Assembly (NCBI GenBank): GCA_008828725.1
Contig: MEHQ01000780.1
Coordinates: 27,390 to 91,389, forward strand
Direction of reading: 5' to 3'
DNA length: 64,000 nt
Source of the DNA: Saccharina japonica
Taxonomy: Eukaryota > Sar > Phaeophyceae > Laminariales > Laminariaceae
The notes beneath the pieces are model-generated. The model was given only the letters and a program-made list of their open reading frames with translations, was not told where the DNA came from and made no database searches. The position numbers and the translations under genes are program-made. Shown here piece by piece: positions 45,332 through 57,500 of this stretch (the stretch's first letter is position 1; every line of letters starts with the position of its first letter).

Positions 45332-45466
45332 TGTCTTTAGTATCCTGTCGCATGCACGGCTTGCCTGCTCTCGTAGCCTCTTGAGGCGATACTCGAACTG
45401 CGCTTTCCTCCTTTTGTATCCGTGGAACACGGCCTCGATCAGCTCTTCCTGCTGCCGCAAAACCTC
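45332..45466 (-). CDS. Exon 11: coiled coil
   Basis: Begins EVLRQQEELIEAVFHGYKRR and continues AQFEYRLKRLREQASRACD, a strongly helical basic coil. Acceptor TCGGACAG is good. The donor is uncertain: ACA/GTGACA keeps phase 0 for exon 12, but a GC donor after LREQ is also possible. A long C-tailed element ends about 42 nt upstream of the acceptor. Confidence 0.7.
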
Positions 45467-45506
45467 CTGTCCGACAAACGAACCGACGGTGGGCATGAAA
45501 ATTCAC

Positions 45507-45740
45507 GGGGTGTATACTCATGTCATGCATGGCCGTAGTCCTATATATGCCCATATAGACCCTCGCGTCCCTACAATGCCGGGACGGAGCACGTCGGGCT
45601 TTAACCGACCAGCAGACATTGCTTGTACCAAGCGCAAAGCGCCGTGAGGTGTTTGGCGAGTCGCACAGAGGGTGAGCTGCATCCTACTACGTCAGAAGCG
45701 ATTGTGAGGCGAACATTCTTGCGTATGGATGACAGCGTCG
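45507..45740 (+). mobile_element. Long C-tail element, first half
   Basis: GGGGTGTATACTCATGTCATG through GTGAGCTGCATCCTACTACG. Lies just upstream of the exon 11 acceptor on the gene strand. Confidence 0.82.
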
Positions 45741-45959
45741 AATCAATTGACGTGCATGTAAAATTAGAGGTGGGACTTTCTCTACCCTTCGTACGTAGAA
45801 ATGCACTTCGTACAAACTTATACTGCGAGGCCCACAGATAAGAAATACAATTCAATATATAGGACGTCAGGCTCACGTTAGGAGGGAAGGCGTAAGAAAT
45901 TTGGATTACGAAATGACGCTCAGCGGCGAGCATTACACTGAATGCTATCATAGCATTAA

Positions 45960-46430
45960 CAGTATATGCTCGAGGTTCAACGAGAATGGTGTCACATAAA
46001 AAACATTTTATGGCTTACCACTTTGTCCCGATCTATAAGCACTGTGTTGTTTACGTACTTATATAAAAAAGTTGCTTATATTTAGGTACACGGAGAAAAA
46101 ATGAAAGTGCAACCCCAATCAACCATCCTATCAACCAAGGTTAAGGTTTATCGGATAGCTCCTCAGCTGATGAACGCCGTCGGTCACAAAAAATTTGTCC
46201 CCGAAGGCAAAAAAAAAGTCCCACGTACCCCTATCGTACATATATTTATATAAAATTAAGAAAAATATAACAGCTGTGAGATGAAGTTTCCGTCGAAACT
46301 CATATTTGCAAGCTGAGTGTAATACTTCGATCGCGCGTACTTAACGGGTTTCATATGTCCTCCTGCAGGATGTACAATCACGTATATGAGGAGAACAAAA
46401 TCTGAGGCTGCTGAATTAATTCAGGGAGCG
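45960..46430. other. Intron stretch, no gene seen
   Basis: Low-GC sequence with one K-like GCCGTCGGTCACAAAAAA segment near 46.17 kb. Confidence 0.5.
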
Positions 46431-46516
46431 TGTATCTATCTGTTAAACTTAATAGAGCATGCGTCCGAAGTGAACTGGCTACAGAGTTACTCATTGACTG
46501 CAACGCGGTGACTTAC

Positions 46517-46570
46517 CTCTTCCTTTGTGCTTCGGCCAGGAGGCGTGTTTTCCTGCTCGTCTACCTCGGC
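46517..46570 (-). CDS. Exon 10: 18-codon acidic linker micro-exon
   Basis: AEVDEQENTPPGRSTKEE between a GGGCGCAG acceptor and a perfect GAG/GTAAGT donor. Phase 0 at both ends. Low complexity; supported by the splice sites and by phase with exons 9 and 11. Confidence 0.72.
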
Positions 46571-47092
46571 CTGCGCCCAGTACCACCACCATCACCACCA
46601 TCACCACCACCCCCACCAACACCAACACCAACATCATCACCACGGCAGCAGCAGAGTCACCCGGGCAGAGCGCAGTTGCAATACACCAGAGCACAAATCG
46701 TTGCGTTATTTTGTTGGTTTGTTTAGGTGGCGTATGTATCCATTGAGTACGAGTAGTCTTGTAGATGTGGGTGAGAGTCGACGAGGGAAGAAATAGCCGA
46801 AGTAGTTCTCGTGATAAAAATGCAAGGCGCGAACCGTACGTACGAGTGGGGAGGAGGAGGGAGAAGAGCCTACTTTGTGGCCCCGGGTCTGAGGTACGAC
46901 CACTCGTAGCAAGCGGAGAGAAAAGAAGGACGAACAAAATAAATGGGATGAAAAAAAGAAAAAAAAAAGAAAAAAAAAGACCGCGACGAGGCCGACACCA
47001 TCAGAGGAAGCGCGACTTCCATATCGAGGAATAGATAAATAGAAACGCCTGCACAACAATAGAGGGGAAATGGGGATACCATAACATCTCAC

Positions 47093-47203
47093 CTGAGAAG
47101 ATTCAGCCACATCGTCGTCGCTGTCGCTTCCGTCTGCTTGTCGCGGGGGAAGGTTTGCTAGGTCTCGCTCTAGCTTGGCTATGTAGGTTTCGCGGTTCTC
47201 TCT
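47093..47203 (-). CDS. Exon 9: short coil and acidic linker
   Basis: Thirty-seven codons: RENRETYIAKLERDLANLPP followed by an acidic stretch DGSDSDDDVAESSQ. Acceptor CGTGCAG, donor CAG/GTGAGA; phase 0 on both sides. The acidic part is likely a disordered linker. Confidence 0.83.
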
Positions 47204-47284
47204 CTGCACGGGCGGGTGGGTGGGTGGGTGGGACGGGGCATTTCGCACTGGTCACAACAAAAAAAGAGTTTTTGTTTCAGGAGA

Positions 47285-47735
47285 TGTGAGTAATAAGGCA
47301 CGCCTTGGCGGGGGGTTGACGGCGAATTACTGGTCGGGTGGTGAATATGGCATGACCTTAGCTGAACTTGACGGCTTGCAATTAGTTGGGTGGTGAGTAA
47401 TAGGGCATGCCATATTGGCTGGACTCGACGGCTTGCAATTAGTTGGGTGGTGATTAATAAGGCATGCCTTGGCTGGACTTGACGGCTTGCAGTTAGTTGG
47501 GTGGTGAGTATGGTATGCCTCATCTGGACTTGACGGCTACTGCTGTAGTACGTAGTTGGGTGGCGAGTAAGGCATTCCTTGACTAGACTTGACGGCTACT
47601 GCTGTAGTTATTAGCTGGGGAGCAAGAAAGGCATGCCTTGGCTGCGCTTCACGGCTAGTACTTAGTTGGGTGGCGAGTAAGTAAGACATGCCTTAGCTGG
47701 ACTTGACGGCTAGTGATTCGTTGGCTTGCGGAGTA
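47285..47735. repeat. GGCATGCCTTGGCTGGACTT satellite
   Basis: About eight units of 55-65 bp: GGCATGCCTTGGCTGGACTT, GACGGCT, TTAGTTGGGTGGTGAGTAA. Three more units at 49.97-50.14 kb. Confidence 0.9.
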
Positions 47736-48084
47736 AGCCGACTACTATTCGTGACGGACTACATAGTCTTTCATTCATTAAAAAAACACACAATTTAAGG
47801 TTCCAGACGCGCCAGTCAATTACCAAGACGAAAACCGAAACAAAAACAATCCAAATCGCGCAACTAATTGCGAAACCTAGCCAATTAATAAGCAGTTGAC
47901 GACTTTTAGTCGGTCAGCTCACAGCCGTAGCCGCACACAACCAATTTTAATACCTAGCCAACTAATGACTAAACTGGCGACTGTTAGGGAGCCAACCCAC
48001 AGCCCTAGCTGCGGCAGTACCAGCGGTGCTATATTACCGTGTTGAGTGCGCGCAGTCTCTCCACCTCCCCGCCAAATCAATTCA

Positions 48085-48295
48085 TAGGAGGCTGTCGTCC
48101 ATATGCAAGTCCGCCTCACATGCGGTTCTTGGTAGGATGTAGCGCACCCTTCGCCCAACACCTCACGGCGCTTCGCGCTTGGTGCAAGCAAGCAACGCCT
48201 GCCTGGTCGGTGAAAACCCGACGTGCAAATCCGTCCCGGACTTGTTGGGATGCGAGGGTCTACGGTCATACTACTACGGTAATACGTAACATGAG
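48085..48295 (-). mobile_element. Long C-tail element, half copy
   Basis: Reverse orientation, from ATGCAAGTCCGCCTCACATG to GTCATACTACTACGG...ATGAGCACCC. Confidence 0.8.
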
Positions 48296-48483
48296 CACCC
48301 TCCGCCGTCTATGAATGCGTTACTTCCCCCCTCCCCCCATTGATTGTTTATTCCTCCCCCCAGCCCCTTATCACTTCGTTTTGGAGTTTTAGTTGTTACC
48401 TTTTCTCTCTAGATTAATTGATTGGCCAAGAAACAAAACAGAAAACCAAATCCCACCTGAATCAAGTAAAATCACACACACAC

Positions 48484-48581
48484 CTGCATGAAGTCCCTGT
48501 AGAAATCGGTGTCGATCCAGCCGCCAGTTGCAGCGCGAGCTCGGCGGATCTCGTCCGTCAAGCGCTGGCGACGGCCGGGAG
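48484..48581 (-). CDS. Exon 8: helical linker after the FN3 pair
   Basis: Reads RRQRLTDEIRRARAATGG then WIDTDFYRDFMQ. Charged and probably helical, with no domain I recognise. Acceptor CATTAG, donor CAG/GTGTGT. The donor is followed directly by a GT dinucleotide run. Confidence 0.78.
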
Positions 48582-49004
48582 CTAATGCCAGCCAACCATC
48601 GTTGTTTTTTTGTTGCCGTTTAACAACGATTACAAAGCGGACGGAAGCCGGAAAAAAAAAAAAAAACAACAACAACAACAACAACAAAACTCAGGAGGAA
48701 GGTTTGTAGAGAAAAACGCACCCTTCATCTCAATGAGAGATATTTTTATCCGGAGCAACACGGGAAGAACTTCAACCCTCGCCTCAAACTACTGTTTGTA
48801 GTGCGAGGATTGTTTTGTTGCGTTTTACAGTCGGGGGGGGGGGGTGCTGCTTTTGGGGAGTATCTGAGGTGGAAGAAAATTGACGATAAAGTGAGCTGAC
48901 GGATCGCCAAGACGACGGCCCAGCCCCCACGGTCACGTCAGTGGGGCGGACAACTTTTTCCCTTAATAATTCAGGTAGTCTTGGAGGACATCCAGAGGGA
49001 GCGG

Positions 49005-49140
49005 GGGGGTGTACTTCATTTTCATGCATGGCGGTAGTCGTATGACCATAGACCCTCGCAGCCCTACAATGCCGGGACGGAGCATGTCCGGTTTTCACCG
49101 ACCAGGCAGACATTACTAGCACCAAGCGCGAAACGCCGGG
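49005..49140 (+). mobile_element. Long C-tail element fragment
   Basis: G run, TGTACTTCATTTTCATGCATGG, then CAATGCCGGGACGGAGCATG and ACCAAGCGCGAAACGCC. Confidence 0.8.
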
Positions 49141-49672
49141 GGGGGGGGGGATGACGATAAAATAGTTGACGGATACACAGCGACGGCCGCTTGCGTTGAT
49201 TGGGAGGATGGTACAATATTGGGTATCCGAGTTACAGGTACAACGTAAGGAGGCGTATTGTACGAAACGGGCGCAGCGTGACCTTACCCGCACTGCTGGG
49301 CACTTGCGCTTTGGCTCCAAGACGGTTGACAACACCAAGCTTGGACTGGTGCTACGATAGGGGGGGGGTACCCTCATTTTCACTACCGGGTTTTGGCCAC
49401 TCGGACGAGTGGTGTAACTGAAAATTGGACCTAAACATAGTGTGTTGGCGTTGCGTAACAAAACCTCCAATGGCGGTGCATATAGAACAACAACAAAAAC
49501 AAAAACAAAAAAAGGTTATGAGTTAGGGCTAGGGTGAAAAACAAGCATCTATGCATGACCCCCCTACCGTAGCACCAGTCGTTGTCATTGTTTCGGTCGC
49601 TATCTCGGGGTCCCAAAGGGGCTATATAACAACATTTGTCACGAAATACCAAGATAAATCACGAAATATCCC

Positions 49673-49930
49673 TGGCCCAGCGAGCGCCCGCTGTCCAGCT
49701 GCAAGCAACAGCCCTGTCTGTTCGCATATTCTACCTGTCTACCGGCACCGTTCCGTGCGATGTTCCCACTTGGTATTCCCACAAGCGCGAGCAACCAAAA
49801 AACGCCAGTTGCTCCTGTCAAAGTGAGCTACGTACGTACTAAGCCAAAGAACATGAACCATAACGCCGAATTCTCTCTACGACAACAAACTGCAGATTAT
49901 TATCATATCGGTTCCCGATCCTTAATAATA
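49673..49930. mobile_element. L element
   Basis: GGCCCAGCGAGCGCCCGCTG through GGTTCCCGATCC; near match to 58.22-58.49 kb. Confidence 0.8.
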
Positions 49931-50795
49931 GTTTCCATTAAATCAACGATAAATTCCTTGGGTTGTGAGTAAGGCATGCCTTGGCTGGACTTGATGGCTA
50001 GTGCTTAGTTGGGTGGTGCGTAATTAAGCATGCCTTGGCTGGACTTGACGTCTGTATACTGCAGAACTTAAGTGGTGAGTAACGCATGCCTTGGCTGCAC
50101 GTCACGGCTAGTTATTAGTTGGGTGGTGAGTAAGGCGTACCTTCTTTTTGGACCTCAGCGCCAATTATTCACGGGGGATTACATTCATAGTGATCGGAAC
50201 CAAAATACGGTGTGTAACCATTAGGGGGGATGTATAATTTTTTGGCCAATCGTGGTTTCTGATTTCTATGGCCCACCAAAATAGCCGACTTAGCTTTTTT
50301 ATCGATGAAACAGCAAGCGTCGAGCCCCACAAACGTGCCTGTCAGATACAAAAAAACGCAGCACCCCGGAAATTTACCACATGCACTAAATAATTGCAGT
50401 ACCCTAGCCAACTAATAACTTGTAGAGTCAGCCGACTCACAGCCCCTGTTAACGTCTGAAGTTGTGACCGCGGGCTAGATCATGGCAATTGCACACCTCG
50501 GGCAGATCATGATCTAGGTCATCTAGTTCCTCGCCTTCTGCCGATTTAACATGTTGTGCAAGGATCTGTATAGTTACAGATCCAATCCAGAAAATGTGTG
50601 CCATATGTACGAGAGCAGATCATGCAAAATGGTACGGCTCCCACCCGGCAACACAAAGCTACAGCAGATCCTTGCTACAAATCAGGCATCTATCTGTCCT
50701 GAGCGATCTACGGTACATATACGTATACCAATCAAAAAGCGGGAAAAACGATGATCTGTCCGATGTTGGTGGATACCATAAGCGTGCAAACTCAC

Positions 50796-50958
50796 GTTGG
50801 GTGATAAAGGTAGGCGCGGAAACCGACGCGCTAGCCATGCCCGACTCCCCCAACGCTCTAAGGGTGATGTCCTTGTGCACCGTGGATGCGCGTAGCCCTC
50901 GAAGCACTAGAACCTGCTCCCCGATCTTCTCCTCGCTGGTGCTCGCCGCCGTCCGGAG
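50796..50958 (-). CDS. Exon 7: FN3 domain 2, final strands
   Basis: Contains EKIGEQVLVLRGLRAST and ITLRALGESGMASASVSAP, the E-F-G strands of the second FN3 domain. Acceptor GTCGACAG, donor AAC/GTGAGT. It ends in phase 1 and exon 8 supplies the other two bases of the Pro codon. Confidence 0.87.
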
Positions 50959-50979
50959 CTGTCGACGGTATGCACACGT

Positions 50980-52120
50980 ACATACATCGTACTCATATAT
51001 TACAGTTAGGTTGTCGACTGATTCTTTAAAGGGTGCTTTACTAGGATATTGTGTGGAATAGCACTTTTTATTGTACCATTGTCTACAAATTCCTCGTGCG
51101 AGCGCGATGTAGAAACACCGCAAGCATCAGAGAAAAGCCATTACTTAGTTCCAAATTGTCAGGCCTTCCACCAGTAAGGATCATACTAATATGTTATGGC
51201 TAGGATTTCAACCGATTGTTTAAAGGGTGTTTACTAGGATTTAGTGCGGGATAGCACACCCCGTGTGAGAGCGATGTAGAATACCGCAAGTAACAGGGCA
51301 AAGCCATTATTTAGTTCCAAATCATAGCCCCCCCGCCATTGAGTATCAAACTGATATATGATAGCTAGGATTTCGACCGATTCTTTAAAGATTTTTGTAC
51401 TGGGATTTAATGTGGAATAGCGCACTTTGTGCGAGAGTGATGTAGAACACCGCAAGCAAACATGGGAAAACCATTGATTACTCGCAGTTCCAAATAATGG
51501 CCCCTGCGCCATTGGGGCGGAGGGACCGGCCCTAATACCTGGTACATACATACACAGATCGTTGTCAAGGTTTCACACATTGGACAGATATATCATGAGC
51601 TAGAGTATCTAGTTCCTCGCCTGCCATTCTGAGATGTCGTGATGGGTCTATACAGTTACAGATCCAACCCAGGAAATATGTGCTACGTATACGAGTAGAT
51701 CGCGCAGAGTATATACAGCTGCCACCTAGCAGCATGAGCTACGTAGAGCCTACAAATCAGGAATATACCTGCCCTGAAGTAGCTGGGTCGTCAAGTGGAA
51801 ACCCATGACCTGTCCAAAGTGTGATACACTTAGTCGAACTCCATTCCGTACCTGCTCCCGGCTTAAATTTGACATTCCCCACCCCATGCTGCCCCTTGCT
51901 CCATCCTTTTTTCTCATTGCACGCTCATCTACATTCTGCTCTTAAACCGTAACCTGCGTCCAGGCTCCATCCCCACGCCATGCATTGGGTGTGGGTCTGT
52001 TATTAATATTTTGTTTATCGTCTTAGAATGTGCAGCGTGATCTTCAACCTCGATCACTCATGAACATTCCCAGACAGAAAAATAAAACCAAGGGGAACCA
52101 AGAAAGGAAACCTGTGCGTG
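50980..52120. repeat. Intron with three GATTTAGTG-type repeats and GATC satellite
   Basis: Three units around 51.0, 51.2 and 51.4 kb share ACCGATT(C/G)TTTAAAG, TACT(A/G)GGAT and GAGCGATGTAGAA words. GATC-type satellite at 51.58-51.83 kb. No exon. Confidence 0.7.
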
Positions 52121-52203
52121 AGTCAAAACCCCCTCCGAAAGTTGATCTGGTTTGATTTCATTGGGCGGGCGGGCGGGGGGGAAGGGGCGGTATTGCTCCT
52201 CAC

Positions 52204-52296
52204 CTCGTGGTGTCTGTCCACCTCGACCTTCCTGGTGGTCACCGCCTGCTTGTCCTTCGGCACCACGTCAACGTAAGTCACCTCGTACTCCGTCAC
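52204..52296 (-). CDS. Exon 6: FN3 domain 2, C-C' strands
   Basis: Thirty-one codons starting VTEYEVTYVDVVPKDKQAV, the C strand that follows 'GGRE' of exon 5. It parallels exon 3 of domain 1, so the two FN3 domains share intron positions and probably arose by duplication. Acceptor GATCAAG, donor GAG/GTGAGG. Confidence 0.88.
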
Positions 52297-52599
52297 CTTG
52301 ATCAATCAATCAATCCATCAATCAATTAAACATCTCAAAATAATGTTGAGGAGGGATCAACTTTGAAAATCGTGCTGCACATTGGCGGATGGCATACGCA
52401 AAATTAAGTAACCATTGCGAGATCACAGCGAGTCATGAGGCGGGGTCGGAAGAAACGAGAATAATGGGGGGGCGTGCTACGGTACGTGGGAGGTTAAAGT
52501 TTTTGGGCACAAGCACTTCTGACTGAAGCATGGCTGGATATAATTGCTGCTGAAAAAATCACCGGGTAGGTACTGGTGCGCCTTTCTTCCACGGGGTGC

Positions 52600-53425
52600 G
52601 GGTGGGGGTATGGCTACTCAACTGAGGAGCTCATATTTATACCCAATACACTTTGGACCCGATATGTAAAGACGCCCTCCTCCACGGGACTCTTGGGAGG
52701 TATGTATGTACGCGGTTTGGACGTCCAGTTGAAAAATACGTACGTACGTAGACATATCGTGTTTTTCCGCGAGGCTCATAACCTGTTAGAATACGGTTTT
52801 GGTGTGAGGAGCTCGTATTTATACCTAATGCCTTTGGACGCGATGTGTAAAGACGTCCTCCTCCACGGGACTCTTGGGGGGTATGTATGTACGCAGTTTG
52901 AACGTCCAGTTGCAAAATACGTCGCCATATCGTGTGTAGCCGTGAGGCTCATAACCTGTTATAATGCGGTTTCTATAAAAGGAGCTCGTATGTATACCCG
53001 ATAACTTTGGACCCGATGAGTAAAGACATCCACCTCCACAGGACTCTTGGGAGGTACCAGGTATGTATGTATGCGGTTTGAACGTCCAGTTGTAAAATAA
53101 CCATATCGTGTATAGCCGCGAGGCTCTTAACCTGTCAGAATGTGGTTTTTGTATGATGAGCTCGTGCTTAAACCCAATCCCTTTGGACCTGATGTGCAAA
53201 GATGTCCTCCTCTACAGGACTCTGGAGGTATGTATATAGTTTGAACGTCTATTACGGGGGACCATAGTTAATAGGACCTATGGTAGACGCAAAAACCTAC
53301 ATATTTACCTGTTTTTACCCACAATATTTGGTCCTATCTACTATGGTCCCCCGTAATAGTTGTAAAACATCCATATTGTGTTCAGCCGCGAGGCTCATAA
53401 CCGGTTACAAAGTGGTTTATGTACG
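52600..53425. repeat. Satellite of about 180-bp units
   Basis: Four units with CTCCTCCACGGGACTCTTGG, GTATGTATGTACGC and CGCGAGGCTCATAACCTGTT. The fourth is split by a TA MITE. Confidence 0.9.
53252..53356. mobile_element. TA MITE, complete
   Basis: 105 bp from TTACGGGGGACCATAGT to ACTATGGTCCCCCGTAA, perfect inverted ends, flanked by TA on both sides. Sits inside a satellite unit whose other copies show the empty site. Confidence 0.92.
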
Positions 53426-53889
53426 ACTGATGGGCATTCGATGGAGTAGAGATAGCGCGGATGCTGGTAGCTGTGAGGCTGATCCGGACTGTGTTTTTGT
53501 TATATAGATGCTGTCAAAGGCTGACCTATAGAGAAAGTGAGCCTTGGTGCATATCTATCATTTTTTACAATATTGTTCGCTAGATACCTACCTAGCCCGT
53601 CGGGTTTTGTATCGGGGTTACTGTAGTTTTATATCGTTACTTCGTAGCTTACATTTTTTTTTTCGATCAAAAATTGGTCGTTGGGTGAGGTATACATACA
53701 GCTCCTCACATGAGGAGCCTTCGAAAACATATTTCGGAGCTACCCCTATATACTACAGGCGACGAGGATACTGCCGGTACTCCCACGCTTCCAAAAAAGG
53801 TGCGACGGCCGGATGACTTGCTTGAGTCAGAATGCCATATAATTCCGCCTGGCGCGCTTACTCAGAATTTTCCAGTGTTTCGGTAGGGT

Positions 53890-54200
53890 AAGTTTCAAAG
53901 TATACCGGAGGTATTCACCCTACCGAAGTGGTTCGGTACGGCCTCAATACCCTGCCGAATGCTCCGGTGTGGTTCGATACGAACTGGAGACCGGTACCCG
54001 ACACTTCGGTATGTTCGGTACGACCTCAATACCGATACCCGACGCTTCGGTAATTTCGGAACGACCTCAATACCGGTATCCGTTACTCCGTTCGGTAAGT
54101 CGGTGCGCCCCGAAAAAATACCCCGGGTACGCGACACACTCCGTTCGGTAAGTCGATTAGCCCCAGAAAAATCCCTCGGGTACCGGGTATATACCCTACC
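53890..54200. repeat. CTTCGGTA/ACCTCAATACCG repeats
   Basis: Five or six irregular units of GGTACGACCTCAATACCG and CCGACGCTTCGGTA. Confidence 0.8.
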
Positions 54201-54335
54201 AAACAATACCTTTCAAATTATTAATACCAGTGCCATGTACACCGTCCGACAAAACAATCAAAATTCGATTCAAATCGACGAGCGGGTTGGAATACTGAAC
54301 CATCTGCTCGATAAGAATGAGGGCACGACTTACTG

Positions 54336-54390
54336 GTAGGGGGGGGGTGTACTCATGTCGTGCACGGCCGTGGTCGTATGACGTGGGGTG
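54336..54390 (+). mobile_element. Long C-tail element end fragment
   Basis: G run, TGTACTCATGTCGTGCACGG, CCGTGGTCGTATGACG. Confidence 0.75.
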
Positions 54391-54962
54391 GGGGGGGGGG
54401 GGGGACGGCTGCGGGGAGGGCGACGGCTGTGACCACGTCTTTGCTCAGAAGAGGCCACTGAAAAACAAAAAAAAATCGCCCACCGGGAAAACGATCAAGG
54501 GAACAATCCCACGGTATACCGTAAAGGGGTTGCAGTTAGTTTTTGCCTTCGGAGGCAATATTCTCTGACTGACTATTAGTATACTCCTCAAGCGAGCCAC
54601 TACCGGTTATAGTCTATCACCCTTACGGGTATTTTTGGGTTTTTTAAGACTAGCGCATAGAAAAATGTTGGTAGGACTGCGGCGAACAAACTTTTTCTTC
54701 GAAGTTGTGTTTCGGGTGTGTGAGATAACTGAGCTCCTCGTGTATGAAGCTCAGAAAAATAAGCCACCACCCCTTATGGTGGGATTTCTCCAGGGTGCCC
54801 TATTGGACAAGCATGTAGATACCCCCCTCAGTGCGAAGAAACCCGGGGATGCAGCCCAGATGTCCCCGGGGACGACCACAGAGCTACAACAAGCAGCATC
54901 GAACGACACAACTGACCGGCTAAGTCGTCCCTTTCTGGAAGCCTCTGCCGCCCCCTGCTCAC

Positions 54963-55066
54963 CTCTCTCCCGCCCTTAAAAAGTGGTTCCTTCCATCGCA
55001 GCACCGCTCTGCTGGCCTTCACCACATCCACCCGGAAAAACAGAGGTGGACTTGGAGGCACGGCGT
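54963..55066 (-). CDS. Exon 5: start of second FN3 domain
   Basis: After the linker DAVPPSPP the exon reads LFFRVDVVKASRAVLRWKEP and then FKGGRE, the A-B strands and B-C turn of a second FN3. Acceptor ATAAG, donor GAG/GTGAGC. Phases fit both neighbours exactly, which is strong support for the model. Confidence 0.83.
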
Positions 55067-55239
55067 CTTATTGATAATTTCGGGGAAAGCAGCCGATTAG
55101 GAGGATGGGAGATGAGAAAGAGCGGGTCGTGGGGGTATTGTAAGAGGGGGGGGTTCCCGTCGACCTGGATTGCTTTTTCTTGTTCCAGCCATGGTTTTTA
55201 GTACGCAAGGGACAAAATTACAGGCAGTTGCTCAGACAC

Positions 55240-55470
55240 TTCCAGCACGCAGTAGCTTTTACACTTCCTGCACATGCAGTTGCGCATACACCTTGCTGCA
55301 CCCGCAGTCCCTCACTACACTTTGCTGCACACACAGTTGTTCGTACGTACACTTTCTTTACGCGCAGTTGTTCATACACTTTCCTGCGCCGACAGCTGCC
55401 CATACTTTCTGCACATACACAAGAGTTGCGTATACACTTCCTACACACAACAAACAGTTGCTCATATCAT
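55240..55470. repeat. CAGTTG(C/T)TCATACACTT repeats
   Basis: About eight irregular units of GCAGTTGCGCATACACTTYC type, upstream of exon 5. Confidence 0.8.
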
Positions 55471-56169
55471 ACGCATCCTGCGCTCACACACGCGCGCTAC
55501 TAACGCCACCCGAGTACGAAAACCCACGGCCCACGTGGGTTTTGGGCAGTGAAAAACGCGCCGTGTTCGCTACGAGGAGCACATTGGACGAATAATCGAT
55601 CCCCCCTTCGTCATCTACGTATTTTAGGTCCGATAGATTCCTGGTCTGTATGATCTAGCTCATGTCGCCGAGTGGGGGTACAATCTACATGGATCTAGGA
55701 CATATGTTTTTGTTTTTGGGTTGGATCTGTACTATACAGAGAGATTCTGCACATCATATCATTACGGCGGGTTAGGATCTAGATTATCTAGATCGTGATC
55801 TGTCAGAAGTCGGCATGGTTTTCCGCCCGACCAATAGGAGGCCTTGGGGACTTCAGAGGAAAACAAGGCGACAATACGTACATGACTAGGAAACAGCATC
55901 GGCCGCATACGAGCGCGTGGTGTAGAGTGTAGAGTGTAGACTTAATCATGTATGGGAAAGTCCAAAATACAAGAAAAATGTAGTTTCTACTTTGTACGAC
56001 GCCAAACCCAAGGCACCTCCGAGATGGCTGAATCTACCGACCTACCGACCGACCGACCGACATACCAACCGGAATCACACAAGTTTGATAGCCATGTCAG
56101 TTACAAACGTGTTGCTGCGCGAGTTCCCAGTGACAGCTATTGCACTGGTATATTTCAAAGCGCACTCAC

Positions 56170-56318
56170 CGTCCGTGAAAACTTCCGGAAGAACCTCGCT
56201 TGGATCGCTCCACCCCACGGCGTTCCGACAACGAACGGATACGTTCACGAGGTGCGTCCCGGCGCGGAGCCCCGAGAGCTTGAAGCCATCCGTTGCCACC
56301 GGCTTGGCGGCGCACCAC
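56170..56318 (-). CDS. Exon 4: FN3 domain 1, final strands
   Basis: Contains GFKLSGLRAGTHLVNVSVR and NAVGWSDPSE, the L-x-x-G-T...V-R-x-x-N-x-x-G-x-S-x-P-S-E signature of FN3 E-F-G strands. Acceptor TTTTTGCAG, strong donor GACG/GTGAGT. Phase 1 at its end; the split Asp codon is completed by exon 5. Confidence 0.88.
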
Positions 56319-56675
56319 CTGCAAAAATAATCGGAGGGAGTTGGCGGCTGAGGTTGCGTTACCCCGGGTTACATCATACGTATCAACGGTTTTTGGGAGC
56401 CCACCCCAAAGTGTGGGGGGTAAACAAACGACGATTGCGTGCGATATTTGTCAAGCGTCTGTTCCGGGGGGGCTAGTGATGTAATCAGAACCCCACGATG
56501 GACCCGAAAACCACGCATACAAATGTTGGTCGGGTTGCGCGAACAAACTTCATGGAAGGTATGTTTCGGGTGAGATATTGAGCCCCTTATTTGAGGAACT
56601 CAGCTAATAAGCCACCACCCCTATAAGGCATTGCTCATACAGTATATATTTCGAGACTTCCCCCCCCCCCCCTTA

Positions 56676-57156
56676 CGATGCCAATGGGAACGCAATCTTA
56701 AATCTTTGAATTGTTATTTTTACACCATTTCAGCGTCTTTAGCTCGCGGGGAAGTTAAAATGAGACGTTCTACCGTCAGGATTATGTCATCACTTTTGCG
56801 AGAGCTTTCCGATTCAGGTGGTAGTTCATACAGGGTATGGCTTCAAATATTTTAGAGGAACTAAGATTCGAAAAAAAAAAAAAAAATGACCCAAAACTGG
56901 CACACATTCCAATCTCGTCAAAAATTGGGCCAATCTTTGGAAGCTCAGAGGAATCTTGCTCCCTCGCAAGCATTTCTTCACATCTGTTATTTATACCCTG
57001 TATGAACTACCACCTGCATTGGAAAGCTCTCGCAAAAATAATGACATAGTCCTGACGGTAGAAAGTCTCATTTTAAGTTCCCCGCGAGCTCAAGACGCTG
57101 CAATGGTGTAAAAAACAACAATTCAAATAATTAAGATCGCGTTCCCATTGGCATCG
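56676..57156. mobile_element. Foldback element with 160-bp arms
   Basis: CGATGCCAATGGGAACGC...TTCATACAGGGTA is mirrored by TACCCTGTATGAACTACC...GCGTTCCCATTGGCATCG, with a 155-bp spacer. Confidence 0.88.
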
Positions 57157-57444
57157 GTCTTTTTATGTCCCAAAAGAACCATTTTGCCAAACGATCATTA
57201 TTTCTTCCCGACAGAGGGTGAGCGGTAAAATACAACATAATTGTACTCGGTGTGACAAATCGAGTGTCTGGCGAGAAGGATTGCTGCAACATGTTGTGAA
57301 CAATTTTTGTTGACCTAAGCAAAAAACGCCTCCGTTGTTGCCCGTGAAACCCTTTACTATATATAATACGTACTGCAAAAAAAAATCGCCACACTAATTC
57401 TAAGTATTTGTCCTAGAAAAACGGGCGTGCACTTCTAAATAAAG

Positions 57445-57500
57445 GGGGGGGGGTATATAACCTGGAGGTGAGGATAAAAGGGGGGTAAATAACCTGGAGG
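57445..57500 (-). repeat. Duplicate donor border of exon 3
   Basis: TATAACCTGGAGGTGAG occurs at 57.456 and again (AATAACCTGGAGGTGAG) at 57.489 kb; the latter is the exon 3 end and donor. Confidence 0.8.
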
